DNA of 5,235 nucleotides from an uncultured Bacillota bacterium (GCA_902465215.1 CABQMM010000119.1:1-5235); one strand, 5' to 3'. Shown: positions 1-4,801, counted from the first letter of the stretch. Notes: generated by a model from the sequence alone, not told the origin. A program made the numbers and translations.

Positions 1-125
1 ACCACAGTCCTCTCAGCGTGTGCCTGCCGCGTCTCTGCGGACATGGGGCACTCGGACTGCTCTCTGTAAGGCTCTTACACCGGGCTACTGGTTCCTTCAC
101 TGCCTGAATATTGAATTTATTTACC
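1..125 (-). promoter_or_regulatory. Probable T-box leader RNA, 5' part (stem I), truncated by the window edge
   Basis: Read on the minus strand, this transcript shows the ordered signs of T-box stem I. GAAC and AGTA lie at about 95-86 (AGTA at 89-86). An AG-bulge-like AGAGAG follows at 65-60. Then comes a helix strand CAGTCC (59-54) whose partner GGACTG is at 10-5, preceded by a distal-loop-like GCTGAGAG (17-10). An extra GC-rich arm (GTGCC 51-47 with GGCAC 24-20, and CCGC/GCGG inside) is inserted in the distal part, which is not usual. The specifier loop, antiterminator and terminator would lie left of position 1, so neither the amino acid nor the regulated gene can be named; T-boxes generally control aminoacyl-tRNA synthetases, amino-acid biosynthesis genes or transporters. 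A perfect small hairpin TGTAAG-AGC-CTTACA (78-64) competes with the T-box reading, so I treat the family as probable. No protein-coding signal is seen here. Confidence 0.6.
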
Positions 126-130
126 ACAAT

Positions 131-159
131 ATTTTACTTGGCTTTCGGCGAAAAGTCAA
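131..159 (-). promoter_or_regulatory. Sigma-A type promoter of the T-box leader
   Basis: The minus strand has a -35 TTGACT (159-154), a 17-nt spacer and a -10 TAAAAT (136-131). The start would be near 125-124, about 35 nt before the conserved AGTA of the leader. It lies back to back with the plus-strand promoter at 192-220, and the two -35 boxes are 32 bp apart. Confidence 0.75.
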
Positions 160-191
160 GGGCAAAAACAAACGAAATTTTCATCTGCTGT

Positions 192-220
192 TTGACATTT
201 TTTCAATTGTGGTGTAATAT
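192..220 (+). promoter_or_regulatory. Sigma-A type promoter of the antisense (antitoxin) RNA
   Basis: The plus strand has a perfect -35 TTGACA (192-197), a 17-nt spacer and a -10 TAATAT (215-220; four of six consensus bases, keeping the key A at -11 and T at -7). The predicted start is about 226-228. No credible coding start follows it. The RNA would run against the 3' end of the toxin gene, which fits a constitutive antisense promoter. Confidence 0.75.
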
Positions 221-223
221 ATA

Positions 224-254
224 GAAAAAGGATTACCGCCTTTCGCACGGCGGT
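224..254 (-). terminator. Terminator of the toxin mRNA
   Basis: On the minus strand a hairpin ACCGCC / GGCGGT (254-249 with 240-235, 8-nt loop) is followed by AATCC and then five Ts (229-225). The last base of the toxin stop codon lies in the foot of the stem. The T-run starts five bases after the stem, so termination may be moderate. The same bases form the first hairpin of the antisense RNA on the other strand. Confidence 0.55.
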
Positions 255-308
255 CAGTCCCGAAACGAGAGTGCCGTCAAACGCTTGTTTGGCGGCTTTG
301 TCTTATTT
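227..308 (+). ncRNA. Antisense antitoxin RNA of a type I toxin-antitoxin module (RatA-like arrangement)
   Basis: A predicted RNA of about 80 nt runs from the promoter at 192-220 to a terminator at 273-308. It contains a 6-bp hairpin (235-240 with 249-254), a single-stranded centre near 255-272, and a 10-bp GC-rich terminator stem. It is fully complementary to the last 17 or so codons and the 3' untranslated end of the toxin mRNA. This 3'-overlap arrangement is known from txpA/RatA-type type I systems, where the antisense RNA promotes RNase III cleavage of, or blocks, the toxin mRNA. The promoter, stem and complementarity are seen in the sequence; expression and toxin inhibition are inferred. 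The RNA's 5' segment also resembles part of the toxin mRNA 5' leader (434-450), so it could compete for the same pairing site. Confidence 0.7.
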
Positions 309-388
309 GAACGTTTTTTACAAAGAGCGATGATTCCTACAATCAGAATACCTAACTGAATTAAATCAGAAAATGTAACTGCTGTCAT
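254..388 (-). CDS. Small holin-like membrane toxin (Hol_Tox/TxpA-like type I toxin)
   Basis: This is a 44-aa protein: a short polar start MTAVTFSD, one hydrophobic span LIQLGILIVGIIALC (residues 9-23), then a basic tail beginning KKRSNKTK and ending LSFRD. The 'short S-D-L + single span + KK' pattern is that of the putative holin-like toxins common in Firmicutes, which include type I toxins that insert in and depolarise the cytoplasmic membrane. The start is fixed by a near-perfect Shine-Dalgarno, GGGGAGGTGAT, 7 nt from the ATG after its GGAGG core. Half of this SD lies in a 6-bp hairpin, as expected for a type I toxin mRNA. Its own promoter, LexA box, terminator and overlapping antisense RNA support a real gene. 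The C-terminal 16 residues are encoded by sequence that doubles as the antisense RNA terminator. Alternatives are a harmless small membrane peptide or a phage-holin remnant. Family membership is from recognition, not from a search. Confidence 0.78.
   Translation of the reverse strand: MTAVTFSDLIQLGILIVGIIALCKKRSNKTKPPNKRLTALSFRD
273..308 (+). terminator. Rho-independent terminator of the antisense RNA
   Basis: On the plus strand GCCGTCAAAC (273-282) and GTTTGGCGGC (287-296) form a 10-bp stem closed by a GCTT loop and followed by the U-rich TTTGTCTTATTT. One pair is U-G in the plus RNA and would be an A-C mismatch in the minus RNA, so the fold is better in the antisense RNA than in the toxin mRNA. 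It lies inside the toxin coding region. Confidence 0.7.
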
Positions 389-391
389 AGT

Positions 392-420
392 ATCACCTCC
401 CCTCTATGTATGTTGAGGGG
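392..420 (-). promoter_or_regulatory. Hairpin hiding the toxin ribosome binding site
   Basis: In the toxin mRNA CCCCTC (420-415) pairs perfectly with GAGGGG (404-399) around a 10-nt loop. The 3' strand of the stem is the first half of the Shine-Dalgarno GGGGAGGTGAT (402-392). Burying the SD is a hallmark of type I toxin messages and would keep basal translation low. Confidence 0.7.
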
Positions 421-510
421 ACAAAACCGCCCAGCGGATAATCCTTATTCTAACTTGATTTAATCGATTTTACATAATGTTTCTCACTTTTATTTTTTAT
501 CTTCACGCAA

Positions 511-522
511 GAACATTCGTTC
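511..522. promoter_or_regulatory. LexA/DinR (SOS) box at the toxin promoter
   Basis: GAACATTCGTTC is an exact match to the GAAC-N4-GTTC core of the Gram-positive LexA (DinR) operator. It starts 6 bp after the -10 box of the toxin promoter (529), so it covers about +1 to +12, a classic repressor position. I found no second copy of this core in the window. With eight fixed bases, about 0.08 hits are expected by chance in a window of this size at equal base frequencies. LexA binding is inferred. Confidence 0.7.
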
Positions 523-528
523 ACATTT

Positions 529-557
529 ATTTTACTCCAAATAACCGCTGCTGTCAA
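529..557 (-). promoter_or_regulatory. Strong sigma-A type promoter of the toxin gene
   Basis: The minus strand has a perfect -35 TTGACA (557-552), a 17-nt spacer and a -10 TAAAAT (534-529). The start is near 522, giving a toxin mRNA leader of about 134 nt. No credible gene lies between it and the toxin. It begins just after the terminator of the surface-protein gene, so the toxin is an independent transcription unit. The stretch 421-528 is untranslated leader, with a CCGC/GCGG hairpin (437-427) and the AT-rich segment 453-510. Confidence 0.78.
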
Positions 558-593
558 TGCTTTCTCGACGGGGTTCACAGCCTCACAATAAAC

Positions 594-633
594 AAAAGGG
601 TAGAAACCGTGAATTCGGCTCTACCCATTTTTT
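594..633 (-). terminator. Terminator of the surface-protein gene, possibly bidirectional
   Basis: GGGTAGA and TCTACCC (598-604 and 620-626) form a 7-bp stem that can be extended by CCG/CGG across a bulge, around AATTCA. On the minus strand it is followed by TTTTGTTT, 17 nt after the stop codon of the surface-protein gene. On the plus strand it is followed by ATTTTTT, so it could also stop transcription from the left. Confidence 0.8.
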
Positions 634-642
634 ATAAAAGAA

Positions 643-2472
643 TTATTTCTGCGGCTTTCTCAGCATGCAGATTGTCATTCCACCTGCCGTGCCTGCCAGC
701 AAAATAAGATAAAAGATTGCATTTGCCATAGTTTGGTCTCCGGTTTTCGGAACCTCGCTGTCTTTTTCGTTTCTTTGTTCCGTCTTTCCTGTCTCATTCT
801 TCTTATCCGTATCTGTTGTGTCCGTCGGCTGTGGCTCAGAAACAGGCTGCGTTGGCTTTTCTTCCGGCTCCGCTTGCTTTGGTATTGCCTTGAATACCGC
901 CGTATAGTCCATATCTTTGGTAACCATGGAAATTTCAGGTCGCCAGCCGATAAATTCATAAGTGAATTCGTCTGTTTCGGCTTTGCTCGGCGTACTTCCG
1001 TCATATTTCGGAGTTGCTCCGTACCGTTCGTAGTCTGTTTCGAGAATCGTTCCGTCCTCAAGCATCCATCTGATGATATAGCGCGTATGTCCCGGGCGCG
1101 AAGGTGTCGGCGGCTTTTCCTCATCTGTGCAGGCAACCTTGAATTCTGCCGGAAGAGGTGTTTTTTCCTTATCGATTTTCCAGCTTTCGCTTTGCGCATC
1201 CCAAAGAATACGAATTACCTTCACCGTCTGTCCTTCACTTAACTTATGGTTTTTTCCATTCGCAGAAGGCGTTAAATTATATGCATCTGCATAAGCCTGC
1301 GGAGAAATGCTGAAAGTATACTCCGTATCGCTTACTTTCGTTAAGGTCTGTTTATCTGCATCGTTCAGCGCAAAGTGCTCTTCTGCATGCTGCGCTGGCT
1401 TTGCTTCGCATTTTACAGTAACGACTTCTTTTAATTCACCCAAGATCGGTGGAGCAGGCGGCTTCGGGTCGTCTCCTCCCGGGGTCGGCGGCTGTGGATT
1501 GCTCTTTGCTTCCCAAACGGCATAAAGCGTCATATCGCCTGTCGGGGTAATTCGCGCACCTGCTTCATAATCCACTGCGCTGCCGCCTTTCGTCTGCGTC
1601 CAGCCTTTAAAGTCGAATCCGTCCTTGGTAAGGGCATCCATGGTAGTCGTCGATTCTCCCTTTACGACCTTGTCTTCACCCACCTTCGTATCGCCGTCCA
1701 TGTAGGTGATTACATATTGTGTATCCGAGGTTGGCGTCGGTTCGTTGTAGCGGGCATAGAGATGAATCGGTGTGTTTGCCTGATCCATATTCAGCGAAAC
1801 GACATTAGCAGGCCGACTCCCATCTTTGGTTAGGCTCCATAACGGTGTGGCTGCTGTAAAACCTTGCGGCACGGAAAAACCAAGTTCGTCCAAAGTCTTA
1901 AGTGGAGAAAGCGTATAAACCTTTACCATATGCGATACATGGTAGGTTACGCTTTTTTCAATGTCACTGCCTGATGGATAGTTTGAATGATAGATAACTT
2001 TTTGATTCCATGTGTATCTTCCACCGCTTCCGGTATCTACATCGCCGCCGCTCCCGCCGCTGCTGCTGCCGCTTCCGCCGTCACCAAAGTAAGTTACCCA
2101 GTAGGTAATGCGCGCCGTGGAGCTGTTGCATGAAAATACGACATTGGCTCCTTTGTTGGCGCTTCTGTAGTATCCATACCAATTTCCGGTTACTTCTGTG
2201 ATTCGTCCATATTTTTGTTCTGTAAATTTTGATAAGTCGGGAATTTGGTAATTGTCTGACTGTATTTTCGTTGTGTCACCCTTTCTTACCGTATCCGTTC
2301 CGACTCCTCGATGTATCTGATTCTTGCTTAAATCGAATACATCCACCGTGATTGTGATTTTGTCGTCTTCATTCCAGTTTCCCGCAAAAGCTGCCTGCGG
2401 CATCATGCACGCAATCAATAGCACACACAAAAGAAGAAGACTGACTTTTTTTCTTTTTTTCCTGTTTCTCAT
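643..2472 (-). CDS. Sortase-anchored multidomain surface protein with InlB-type repeats
   Basis: This is a 609-aa secreted protein fixed to peptidoglycan by sortase. Residue numbers start at the ATG at 2472, placed 8 nt after AGAGGAGGAA; the in-frame TTG at 2493 lies upstream of that SD. Residues 1-30 are a signal peptide: basic MRNRKKRKK, a hydrophobic core, then AFA before the cleavage point. Residues 31-130 are a beta-rich region I do not recognise. Residues 131-151 are a Gly/Ser linker. Residues 158-244 and 251-321 resemble Listeria-Bacteroides (InlB B / Flg_new) repeats, the second with FKGW and LYAVWE. Residues 346-450 resemble an unnamed domain seen in other Firmicutes wall proteins. 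Residues 462-530 are a further repeat, ending with FIGWRPE and YTAVF. A Pro/Thr/Glu-rich linker leads to VPKTG (574-578), a membrane span (about 584-603) and the tail LRKPQK. Adhesion is likely but the ligand is unknown. No sortase gene is in view, and I found no convincing promoter. Confidence 0.9.
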   Translation of the reverse strand: MRNRKKRKKVSLLLLCVLLIACMMPQAAFAGNWNEDDKITITVDVFDLSKNQIHRGVGTDTVRKGDTTKIQSDNYQIPDLSKFTEQKYGRITEVTGNWYGYYRSANKGANVVFSCNSSTARITYWVTYFGDGGSGSSSGGSGGDVDTGSGGRYTWNQKVIYHSNYPSGSDIEKSVTYHVSHMVKVYTLSPLKTLDELGFSVPQGFTAATPLWSLTKDGSRPANVVSLNMDQANTPIHLYARYNEPTPTSDTQYVITYMDGDTKVGEDKVVKGESTTTMDALTKDGFDFKGWTQTKGGSAVDYEAGARITPTGDMTLYAVWEAKSNPQPPTPGGDDPKPPAPPILGELKEVVTVKCEAKPAQHAEEHFALNDADKQTLTKVSDTEYTFSISPQAYADAYNLTPSANGKNHKLSEGQTVKVIRILWDAQSESWKIDKEKTPLPAEFKVACTDEEKPPTPSRPGHTRYIIRWMLEDGTILETDYERYGATPKYDGSTPSKAETDEFTYEFIGWRPEISMVTKDMDYTAVFKAIPKQAEPEEKPTQPVSEPQPTDTTDTDKKNETGKTEQRNEKDSEVPKTGDQTMANAIFYLILLAGTAGGMTICMLRKPQK

Positions 2473-2484
2473 TTCGAAAATTCC

Positions 2485-2503
2485 TCCTCTCAATATAAGA
2501 GGA
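2485..2503 (-). promoter_or_regulatory. Hairpin overlapping the surface-protein ribosome binding site
   Basis: In the mRNA TCCTCT (2503-2498) pairs with AGAGGA (2490-2485) around a 7-nt loop, covering part of the AGAGGAGGAA Shine-Dalgarno. The stem is only 6 bp, so it may modulate translation or be a by-product of the purine-rich SD. Confidence 0.4.
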
Positions 2504-2587
2504 TATTCAAAATTACAGGAATTATTATGATTTCTGTCCTACAAATTCATGCCTATTCTTTCATTTTTCGGGACGTAAGATGCGCCG

Positions 2588-2835
2588 AATGTATATTTGC
2601 ACGAAAAATCGCATTTTTTTGCCTATTTTTCGTGTATTTTTTCCCATATAGTGGAAATCACTCTCTGCCGAGAAAAATGCATAAAAAATGTGAATTGCAA
2701 AAACGTTGAAATTTCAACCTTCAAAAAAATGTAAGTTCTTTAAAATCGCAAAATTTTGCGTGAAACATCCGTGAAACATTCAAAAATACACGAAAAGGGG
2801 GGCTTTTTTGCGGAAATTACGTGCAAATATACATT
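2588..2835. repeat. 248-bp imperfect palindrome with 16-bp terminal inverted repeats (MITE-like)
   Basis: This fills most of the gene-free stretch 2494-2887. AATGTATATTTGCACG at 2588-2603 recurs exactly as its reverse complement at 2820-2835. A second perfect 15-bp pair lies inside it (2627-2641 with 2782-2796), at equal 23-bp distances on both sides. The centre is the perfect palindrome GTTGAAATTTCAAC (2705-2718). All three pairs share one midpoint (2711.5), so the segment can fold as one long interrupted hairpin. Other repeats inside are the palindrome CGCAAAATTTTGCG (2747-2760) and a tandem pair of CGTGAAACAT (2759-2768 and 2770-2779). It has no coding potential and no clear target-site duplication. 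It could be a small non-autonomous transposable element, or a structured operator or RNA upstream of the surface-protein gene. Confidence 0.65.
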
Positions 2836-2885
2836 TTTTCAATAAATGTAAACGTGTTGAGAACTTTTTCCGCAGCTTCTGCCAT

Positions 2886-2925
2886 AAAAAAAATCACGCA
2901 TATCAATCTCGCTGCGTGATTTTTT
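2886..2925 (-). terminator. Strong terminator after rpoZ
   Basis: TCACGCA and TGCGTGA (2894-2900 and 2913-2919) form a stem that A/T pairs lengthen to 13 bp (2888-2900 with 2913-2925) around a 12-nt loop. On the minus strand it ends in eight Ts (2893-2886), starting about 8 nt after the rpoZ stop codon. It closes the yicC-gmk-rpoZ block. Confidence 0.9.
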
Positions 2926-2932
2926 CTTCTAT

Positions 2933-3157
2933 TTAGTTTCCAATCGCTTCGCCGTCCTGCGCGTCTTCGTCTCTTCTGTAAGTAATCAGGTCTTCTGCGA
3001 TTTCATGTGCCGCGATGGATACCGGTCTGTCGATGTCCACATCGGTCAGAATCGGCTTGCCGTCGATGATGTCTCTGGCTCTCTTCGCAGCTAAAATAAC
3101 GAGTGTATATCTGCTGTCCGCTTTCTTTCTGATTTCGTTAATGGATGGATATAACAT
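2933..3157 (-). CDS. rpoZ: DNA-directed RNA polymerase subunit omega
   Basis: This 74-aa protein matches the short omega subunits of Firmicutes. The start MLYPSINEI is followed by the conserved core YTLVILAAKRARDI (residues 17-30), then an acidic helix and a variable acidic tail. Omega wraps the C-terminal region of beta-prime and helps assembly and stability of RNA polymerase in the cytoplasm. The ATG overlaps the gmk stop codon by one base (TAATG). Its Shine-Dalgarno AAGGAGGA lies inside the last gmk codons, 6 nt before the ATG, so the two genes are translationally linked. The gene directly after gmk is the usual order in Firmicutes. coaBC and priA, which often follow, are not here: a strong terminator ends the unit instead. 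Nothing is abnormal in the protein. Confidence 0.95.
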   Translation of the reverse strand: MLYPSINEIRKKADSRYTLVILAAKRARDIIDGKPILTDVDIDRPVSIAAHEIAEDLITYRRDEDAQDGEAIGN

Positions 3158-3780
3158 TATTCTTCCTCCTTATACCTTTTTACCAGTTCTTCGGCTGTAA
3201 TGGTAACCTTCGAATGTTCCGCGATTACAATGGATTTTACCCTCGAAACCGCTTCGTCCAGTTCCCCATTTACAACGCAGTAGTCATATTTCTCGATAAA
3301 TGACAGCTCCTTCAGCGTCTCTCCCAGCCGCATTTCAATTGCCTCAGCCGTCTCCGTTCCGCGTCCCGTAAGGCGCTTGCGGAGTTCAGCCATTGACGGC
3401 GGCAGGATGAAGATAAATACCCCGTCCGGGTAGTTTTCCTTCACCTTCAAAGCTCCCTGGATGTCGATTTCCAATATAACATCAATGCCCTGCTTCAGCT
3501 TTTCGATGACCGGTTCCTTCGGCGTGCCGTAGCGTCTGCCGTAAACCTGCGCATGCTCCAAAAATCCGTCATTATTGATTCTGTCAACAAATTCGTCTTC
3601 ACTCACAAAATAATAGTGAACGCCGTGAATCTCTCCTTCCCTCGGTGCTCTGGTCGTCATCGACACGGAAAGTTCCAAATCCGTCTGAGCCAAAAGCTCC
3701 TTGCAGATGGTTCCCTTCCCCGCTCCGGATGGTCCGGAAAGAATAAATAATTTTCCTGAATGTTGCGTGTTTAAATTCAT
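3157..3780 (-). CDS. gmk: Guanylate kinase
   Basis: This 207-aa enzyme phosphorylates GMP (and dGMP) to GDP with ATP in the cytoplasm, feeding GTP and dGTP synthesis. With the ATG at 3780 as residue 1, the P-loop is GPSGAGKGT (16-24). The GMP-binding set follows in SMTTRAPREGE and HYYF: S40, R44, R47 and Y56 match the known GMP-contact positions of the family. The LID-like segment RKRLTGRGTE and the C-terminal region with VVNGELDEA are also typical, and the length is normal. A TTG at 3783 could add one residue, but AGAGG (3791-3787) is 6 nt from the ATG and only 3 nt from the TTG, so I prefer the ATG. It is followed without a gap by rpoZ. It has its own promoter at 3833-3861, and may also be read through from yicC, since no terminator is seen between them. 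Confidence 0.96.
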   Translation of the reverse strand: MNLNTQHSGKLFILSGPSGAGKGTICKELLAQTDLELSVSMTTRAPREGEIHGVHYYFVSEDEFVDRINNDGFLEHAQVYGRRYGTPKEPVIEKLKQGIDVILEIDIQGALKVKENYPDGVFIFILPPSMAELRKRLTGRGTETAEAIEMRLGETLKELSFIEKYDYCVVNGELDEAVSRVKSIVIAEHSKVTITAEELVKRYKEEE

Positions 3781-3832
3781 CAAAAGCCTCTACTTCCGCA
3801 TTTTGTCATTTGTAAATTAACTCTGAAATATT

Positions 3833-3861
3833 ATTTTAGCACAACTTTGCGCTTTTTTCAA
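3833..3861 (-). promoter_or_regulatory. Sigma-A type promoter of gmk-rpoZ
   Basis: In the 88-bp gap between yicC and gmk the minus strand has a -35 TTGAAA (3861-3856), a 17-nt spacer and a -10 TAAAAT (3838-3833) preceded by TGC, an extended -10. The start is near 3826, giving a leader of about 45 nt. It lets gmk and rpoZ be made independently of yicC. Confidence 0.7.
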
Positions 3862-3868
3862 GCTTTTC

Positions 3869-4753
3869 TTACTCGATGTTCTGCACCTGCTCACGAATCT
3901 TCTCGATTTCGCTCTTGATTTCGAGCATATAGCCGGTAATCGTGATGTCGTTCGCCTTGGAGCCGATGGTGTTTGCTTCACGGTTCATTTCCTGAACGAG
4001 GAAGTCGAGCTTTTTGCCGTCCGGCTGCGTGCTCTTCGTCACGATATTTTCAAGCTGAATCAGATGGCTTCCGAGTCTTGTAATTTCCTCATCAATCGCA
4101 CATTTATCCGCAAAAATCGCCGCTTCCACAAGAATCCGGTCCTCTGGCACTTCGATGCTGCCACCGATAAGCTCCGTAATGCGTTCGCGAAGTCTTGCGG
4201 TGTAGTCGATGGAAACCTGCGGCGCTCTTTCCGCAATCTTATCGAGAATGCTGCGGATGCTGCGGCCTTTTGCGATTAAGTCTTCCGCAAGTTTTTCACC
4301 TTCGACTGCGCGCATCTTTTCGAGATTCGTCGCAGCCTCTGCGGTCGGAATCAGAATCGCTTTCGTGATTTCCTCTTCATCTTCTACATCCGGAATTGCC
4401 TTCATAACATCCGGAAGCCCCGCCAGGAACTGCAGCGTGATGTCACCCTCCACACTGAACTCTTTTCGCAGTTCAAGCAGGTTTTCGTAATACTGCTTGG
4501 CAATCATCGTGTTGAGCTTGATATTCACATCGTTTTCGGTTATGTTTTCTACCATGATGGAGACATCCACTTTGCCTCGCCGGATGCGCTCCTTAACCGC
4601 ATTCTTTACCTTATCCTCCGCGAAGCCGTAACGCCGCGGCATTTTGATGGAAATGTCGGAATATCTGTGGTTTACCGATTTGATTTCCACTGTGATATTG
4701 CGCTTTCCGTCCGTGTATTCGCTTCTTCCGAAGCCTGTCATACTTTTGATCAT
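3869..4753 (-). CDS. yicC: YicC/YloC family endoribonuclease
   Basis: This 294-aa protein has the canonical start MIKSMTGFGR and the canonical end of the family, LDFLVQEMNREANTIGSK (residues 249-266), closing with IREQVQNIE. The N-terminal half corresponds to the YicC-like domain and the last 85 or so residues to the DUF1732 domain. E. coli YicC and B. subtilis YloC have been described as endoribonucleases, so RNA processing or decay is the likely role; the substrate here is unknown. An ATG two codons upstream (4759) is possible. The GAGG Shine-Dalgarno (4766-4763) is 9 nt from the ATG at 4753 but only 3 nt from 4759, and family proteins begin at MI(K/R)SMT, so I use 4753. It is first in a unit with gmk and rpoZ. 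The small gene remA/DUF370, often found between yicC and gmk, is missing from the 88-bp gap. Confidence 0.94.
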   Translation of the reverse strand: MIKSMTGFGRSEYTDGKRNITVEIKSVNHRYSDISIKMPRRYGFAEDKVKNAVKERIRRGKVDVSIMVENITENDVNIKLNTMIAKQYYENLLELRKEFSVEGDITLQFLAGLPDVMKAIPDVEDEEEITKAILIPTAEAATNLEKMRAVEGEKLAEDLIAKGRSIRSILDKIAERAPQVSIDYTARLRERITELIGGSIEVPEDRILVEAAIFADKCAIDEEITRLGSHLIQLENIVTKSTQPDGKKLDFLVQEMNREANTIGSKANDITITGYMLEIKSEIEKIREQVQNIE

Positions 4754-4801
4754 ACCCATTTACCTCACTTTTTCTATGTTTTCTGTATGATTCTGAAGAA
4801 T

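Noticed and set aside
10..17. TPP riboswitch suggested by GCTGAGA
   Set aside because: The GGGGTGC segment expected before it is absent, and the AGTA/AGAGAG order fits a T-box better.
20..217. 65-aa plus-strand reading frame
   Set aside because: It lies across the T-box leader and its promoter, has no SD, and its sequence has no protein-like character.
447..474. Alternative toxin promoter: TAGAAT (452-447) with TGTAAA (474-469)
   Set aside because: The -35 matches only three consensus bases at 16-bp spacing; the promoter at 557-529 is far better. A processing site here is possible but unsupported.
450..524. 24-codon leader peptide starting at GTG 524 in the toxin leader
   Set aside because: The GTG sits at or before the predicted transcript start, so it has no SD and is probably untranscribed or leaderless.
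477..707. 76-aa plus-strand frame
   Set aside because: It covers the toxin promoter, the LexA box and the surface-protein terminator, with no SD.
675..1242. Frames of 174 aa (minus, 675-1199) and 169 aa (plus, 733-1242)
   Set aside because: Both are shadows of the surface-protein gene; composition is Arg/Lys/Ser-rich and not protein-like.
2470..2493. TTG at 2493 as start of the surface protein
   Set aside because: It lies upstream of the SD AGAGGAGGAA; the ATG at 2472 has ideal spacing and a good signal peptide.
2820..2848. Minus-strand promoter TTGAAA-N17-TAATTT at the right end of the foldback element
   Set aside because: The -10 is weak and both boxes fall in the inverted-repeat sequence, so chance similarity is likely; it is too uncertain to annotate as the surface-protein promoter.
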